7,431 bases of DNA from Candidatus Latescibacterota bacterium (GTDB taxonomy: Bacteria > Latescibacterota > UBA2968 > UBA8231): assembly GCA_021295675.1 (NCBI GenBank), contig JAGWBY010000156.1, forward strand, positions 4,680-12,110, in the 5' to 3' direction. Every line of letters starts with the position of its first letter. Positions within the stretch are counted from its first letter, which is position 1. Shown in pieces: positions 5,381 through 7,431 of the stretch. The notes beneath the pieces are model-generated. The model worked only from the letters and a program-made list of their open reading frames with translations. It had not been told where the DNA came from and did no database searches. The translations under genes and the position numbers were made by a program.

Positions 5381-6630
5381 TCCTTCTCCCCATCCTCGTC
5401 CTGCTCCTCGTCCTTCTGCTCCAGTTCGCTGCGAATGATACTCGGATCTTCAGCGACGCGGTCGCCGCTGGCGAGGCCGGAGAGAATTTCGAGGCGGGTC
5501 GAGGTCACCTCGGCAAAGGCGCTGAGCGGCAGTTGCAGGGCGCTGTCGGGGCGCGTGCTATCCGAGCGCGTGCTATCTGGAGCGGCAACTAGCGAATCCG
5601 GCGACTGGGCGATATACGCGACAAAGCGGCCGCGCGTGCCCTCGCGCTCGTCTCCTTCGTCCTCCTCGTCAAAGACCTCCAGCGCCCGCTCGACCGGCAG
5701 GTACACCGCGCTGTCGCGGCGCGCAAAGAGAATGTCGATGTCGCAGGACATGCCCTGGCGCAGACGCGGCGCATGGTCAGTAATCTCGATCTCCGTGTCA
5801 AAGGTGACGATGGTGCTGCCCTGCTTCCGCTGGCCCACCGGCGCAATCCAGCGCACCCGGCCGCCATACGTGGTGTCGGGATACGCATCCACGATAATGT
5901 CCACGTCTTGGCCGACCTGCACCCGGCCAATGTCGATTTCCGCGATGTCGCCGCGCACGATCATCTGGCTGGGATCGCCGATCGCAAAGAGCATCGTCCC
6001 GCCGGAATACGACGAAAGCCCAGAGGCCACCACCTCGCCGATTTCCACGTTGCGACGAATGACAATGCCGTCGATCGGGGCGAGGACACGCACCTCGTCG
6101 AGCGAGACTTGATCTTCTGAGAGCTGGGTGCGCTGCAGGTTGGCCTTGGCTTCGAGCATGTCGAGTTCGAGCTGGGCCAAGCGCAGGCTGGTGCGCGCGC
6201 GCGTCAGACGCACCTCGGCTTCCTCAAACTGCTTGGCCGGTATCATCTTGCTCTCGAAGAGGGCCTTCTGACGCTCGAAGTTCCGCTCCTGCTCCGCTAG
6301 GTCAATCTTGCCCTGCTCCACTCTCGAGCGCTTCTGATACAATTGCAGCGATTGATTGGGGTCCGGCTCGATGACGGCCATCAGCTCACCCGTCTCCACC
6401 CACGCGCCGGCCTCGATGGGCAGGTCGCGAATTTCGCCGGCAATCCGCACCAACTCAATGCGGCCCGTTTCCGCTAGCTTATCGACGACCGCGCCCTGCT
6501 CGACTAGCGCCGTGGGATAGGTCTCTTCGGCCTTTTCCTGCCGCAAGTTGAAATAGACTGCAGCCCCAACCGAACCGGCCAACAGCAAGAACACGAGGAC
6601 CTTCAGCAGGCGGCGCTTCTTGGTTGCCAC
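5377..6630 (-). CDS. Efflux periplasmic adaptor (HlyD/MacA-like membrane fusion protein)
   Basis: This adaptor would join the ABC permeases to an outer-membrane channel. I chose GTG 6630 over the upstream in-frame start at 6669: GGAGG lies 5 nt before it and the YIP1 stop ends one nucleotide upstream, whereas 6669 would overlap YIP1 by 38 nt. From GTG it has 417 residues. It has a basic N-terminus and a membrane anchor (about 8-27), then the first lipoyl half ending EAGAWVETGELMAVI. A long coiled-coil hairpin follows (about 93-172), then the second lipoyl half APIDGIVIRRNVEIGEVV, beta-barrel and membrane-proximal domains, and an acidic tail (ELEQKDEEQDEDGEKE). Two odd points stand out. The first lipoyl half reads ELVR-IAGE (residues 59-66), where MacA-type proteins have about seven more residues, so one beta strand seems missing. 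A low-complexity Asp/Ser/Thr/Pro stretch sits in the C-terminal region. It stands apart from its permeases because of the ATPase module. Confidence 0.92.
   Translation of the reverse strand: MATKKRRLLKVLVFLLLAGSVGAAVYFNLRQEKAEETYPTALVEQGAVVDKLAETGRIELVRIAGEIRDLPIEAGAWVETGELMAVIEPDPNQSLQLYQKRSRVEQGKIDLAEQERNFERQKALFESKMIPAKQFEEAEVRLTRARTSLRLAQLELDMLEAKANLQRTQLSEDQVSLDEVRVLAPIDGIVIRRNVEIGEVVASGLSSYSGGTMLFAIGDPSQMIVRGDIAEIDIGRVQVGQDVDIIVDAYPDTTYGGRVRWIAPVGQRKQGSTIVTFDTEIEITDHAPRLRQGMSCDIDILFARRDSAVYLPVERALEVFDEEDEGDEREGTRGRFVAYIAQSPDSLVAAPDSTRSDSTRPDSALQLPLSAFAEVTSTRLEILSGLASGDRVAEDPSIIRSELEQKDEEQDEDGEKE
5551..5580 (-). repeat. 15-bp tandem repeat within the adaptor gene
   Basis: Two adjoining 15-nt units, each beginning GCGCGTGCTATC on the plus strand, encode two DSTR-type pentads in the Asp/Ser/Thr/Pro-rich linker. 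Such a short in-frame tandem could vary in copy number without breaking the frame. Confidence 0.7.
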
Positions 6631-6631
6631 C

Positions 6632-7297
6632 TCAACCTCCGGGGCTAAGGGTGCTGAAGAACGCGCCAATGGCGAGGAATATCAGCGTAATGGCCGCAAC
6701 GCCCGCATAAGCGCGGCTGCGTTCAATTTGCCCGAGGATAGACAACCCAAGGCCGGCGATGACGATCATCCAGACGACAAAGGGATCGATGGAGCTCAAT
6801 AAAGCGCCCCCGAAAGTTTTCCGCGCTTCCTCGGTGAGGAACATCCCCAGCCCTATTTGCACATCCATCGTCTCGACAATGTGCTGGAGAATGGCAATCA
6901 GCGATGTGTACGCGACGATGGCCAAGCACTGGCCATAGCCGAGCAAGCCGCCGAGCAATTTACCTACCAACAAGTAGATCGCCGCGCCAATAAAGAGCAT
7001 GACAAACGTCATAACCGGCGCGGCAATTAGCCCGCTGATCCGTATGGCGTCTCCAGTGCCCTCCACACTAGGCTGTTCCGCGGGCGTCTGTCCCCGTATC
7101 TGCTCCATCGCCTCGGCCACGTAGATAGGCGAGGTTAAATACGTGGAGAAGAAAATCGCCAACGCGACTATAATAGTCGGCACCAACCAGTCGGCGGCAC
7201 TGCGCTGCTCGGCTACGGCCTCAAAGGTCTCGGATGGAGCGTAGAAGACGCGCAATATGCGGTCGCCAACGCTCATTTCTGCTTGGGGGGCTTCCAT
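6632..7297 (-). CDS. YIP1-family integral membrane protein
   Basis: This 221-residue membrane protein is recognised by the N-terminal pattern RILRVFYAPSETFEAVAEQ, typical of bacterial YIP1-domain proteins, followed by about five hydrophobic segments: WLVPTIIVALAIFFSTYL, LIAAPVMTFVMLFIGAAIYLL, a helix around CLAIVAYTSLIAIL, FVVWMIVIAGLGLSIL and AITLIFLAIGAFF. The start ATG 7297 has AAGGA 6-7 nt upstream. Its stop (6632-6634) is one nucleotide from the adaptor's GTG, and its last codons form the adaptor's Shine-Dalgarno, so the two are translated together. Bacterial YIP1 proteins have no firm function; being first in an efflux operon suggests a membrane accessory role for the pump. The frame is intact and of normal length. 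Confidence 0.88.
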   Translation of the reverse strand: MEAPQAEMSVGDRILRVFYAPSETFEAVAEQRSAADWLVPTIIVALAIFFSTYLTSPIYVAEAMEQIRGQTPAEQPSVEGTGDAIRISGLIAAPVMTFVMLFIGAAIYLLVGKLLGGLLGYGQCLAIVAYTSLIAILQHIVETMDVQIGLGMFLTEEARKTFGGALLSSIDPFVVWMIVIAGLGLSILGQIERSRAYAGVAAITLIFLAIGAFFSTLSPGG

Positions 7298-7324
7298 GGC
7301 GGTTCCTTTGTGGGGTGAAGGTTT

Positions 7325-7342
7325 TTCGCCGCTAGCGGCGAA
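7325..7342. promoter_or_regulatory. Perfect 18-bp palindrome upstream of the YIP1 gene
   Basis: TTCGCCGCTAGCGGCGAA is a perfect palindrome ending about 27 nt before the YIP1 start codon. On the minus (coding) strand it is followed by AAAAA, not U, so it is not an intrinsic terminator of that transcript. It could be an operator for the operon or a hairpin in the 5' leader. No clear promoter hexamers with good spacing were found in 7343-7431. Confidence 0.5.
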
Positions 7343-7431
7343 TGCTCCGTCATAGAAGCAAACTAACGATTGCCTAGCACAGTTCCAAACAAAGCCTCAA
7401 CGGGCTGCTACAGCCACTGCAACAAGAACCG

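Noticed and set aside
5435..6112. Plus-strand frame of 225 codons opposite the adaptor gene
   Set aside because: Ser/Arg-rich low-quality translation antisense to clear adaptor domains.

Overview
The window is a stretch of a moderately GC-rich bacterial chromosome, probably from an uncultured lineage. The gene set is a YIP1 protein, a periplasmic adaptor, two MacB/FtsX-type permeases and a LolD/MacB-type ATPase. That set, the Asp-Ser-Thr-Pro-rich linker in the adaptor and the intergenic palindromes would suit an environmental Gemmatimonadota- or Latescibacterota-like genome. No marker gene is present, so this placement is a guess. No rRNA, tRNA or CRISPR array was seen.

Layout. Six genes lie on the minus strand and read from right to left. 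They are a YIP1-family membrane protein (7297-6632), an HlyD/MacA-type adaptor (6630-5377), a small HicB-like protein (5380-5192), permease 1 (3275-2063), permease 2 (2066-862) and an ABC ATPase (857-177). Tight junctions (1-nt gap, 4-nt overlap, 4-nt overlap, 4-nt gap) show two translationally coupled blocks. Together they encode all parts of a MacAB-like tripartite efflux pump or exporter except an outer-membrane channel. Between the blocks, in the opposite orientation, sits a DUF4143-type AAA ATPase gene (3613-4998). It is bracketed by two copies of a palindromic, MITE-like repeat (3326-3470 and 4993-5146) whose better-preserved arms face the ATPase gene as inverted repeats. The simplest reading is that a repeat-bounded ATPase module split a once continuous export operon.

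Damage. Both permease reading frames are broken. Comparing the two paralogues places the breaks at conserved motifs. Permease 1 lacks about 17 nt after its GIRKALG motif, and permease 2 lacks about 19 nt after its first membrane segment. Restoring those lengths gives 409 and 407 residues. The adaptor also appears to lack about seven residues (about 21 nt, in frame) in its first lipoyl half. The permease 1 break lies at the edge of a 110-bp direct repeat that is 97% identical between the two permeases. Either the pump is decaying after the operon was split, or these are assembly errors at repeats; read mapping would decide.

Regulation visible in the sequence: an AT-rich region upstream of the ATPase gene with an inverted repeat, a 24-bp direct repeat and a TATAAT placed for a leaderless transcript; a hairpin between the convergent ATPase and HicB-like genes; and an 18-bp perfect palindrome just upstream of the YIP1 gene.
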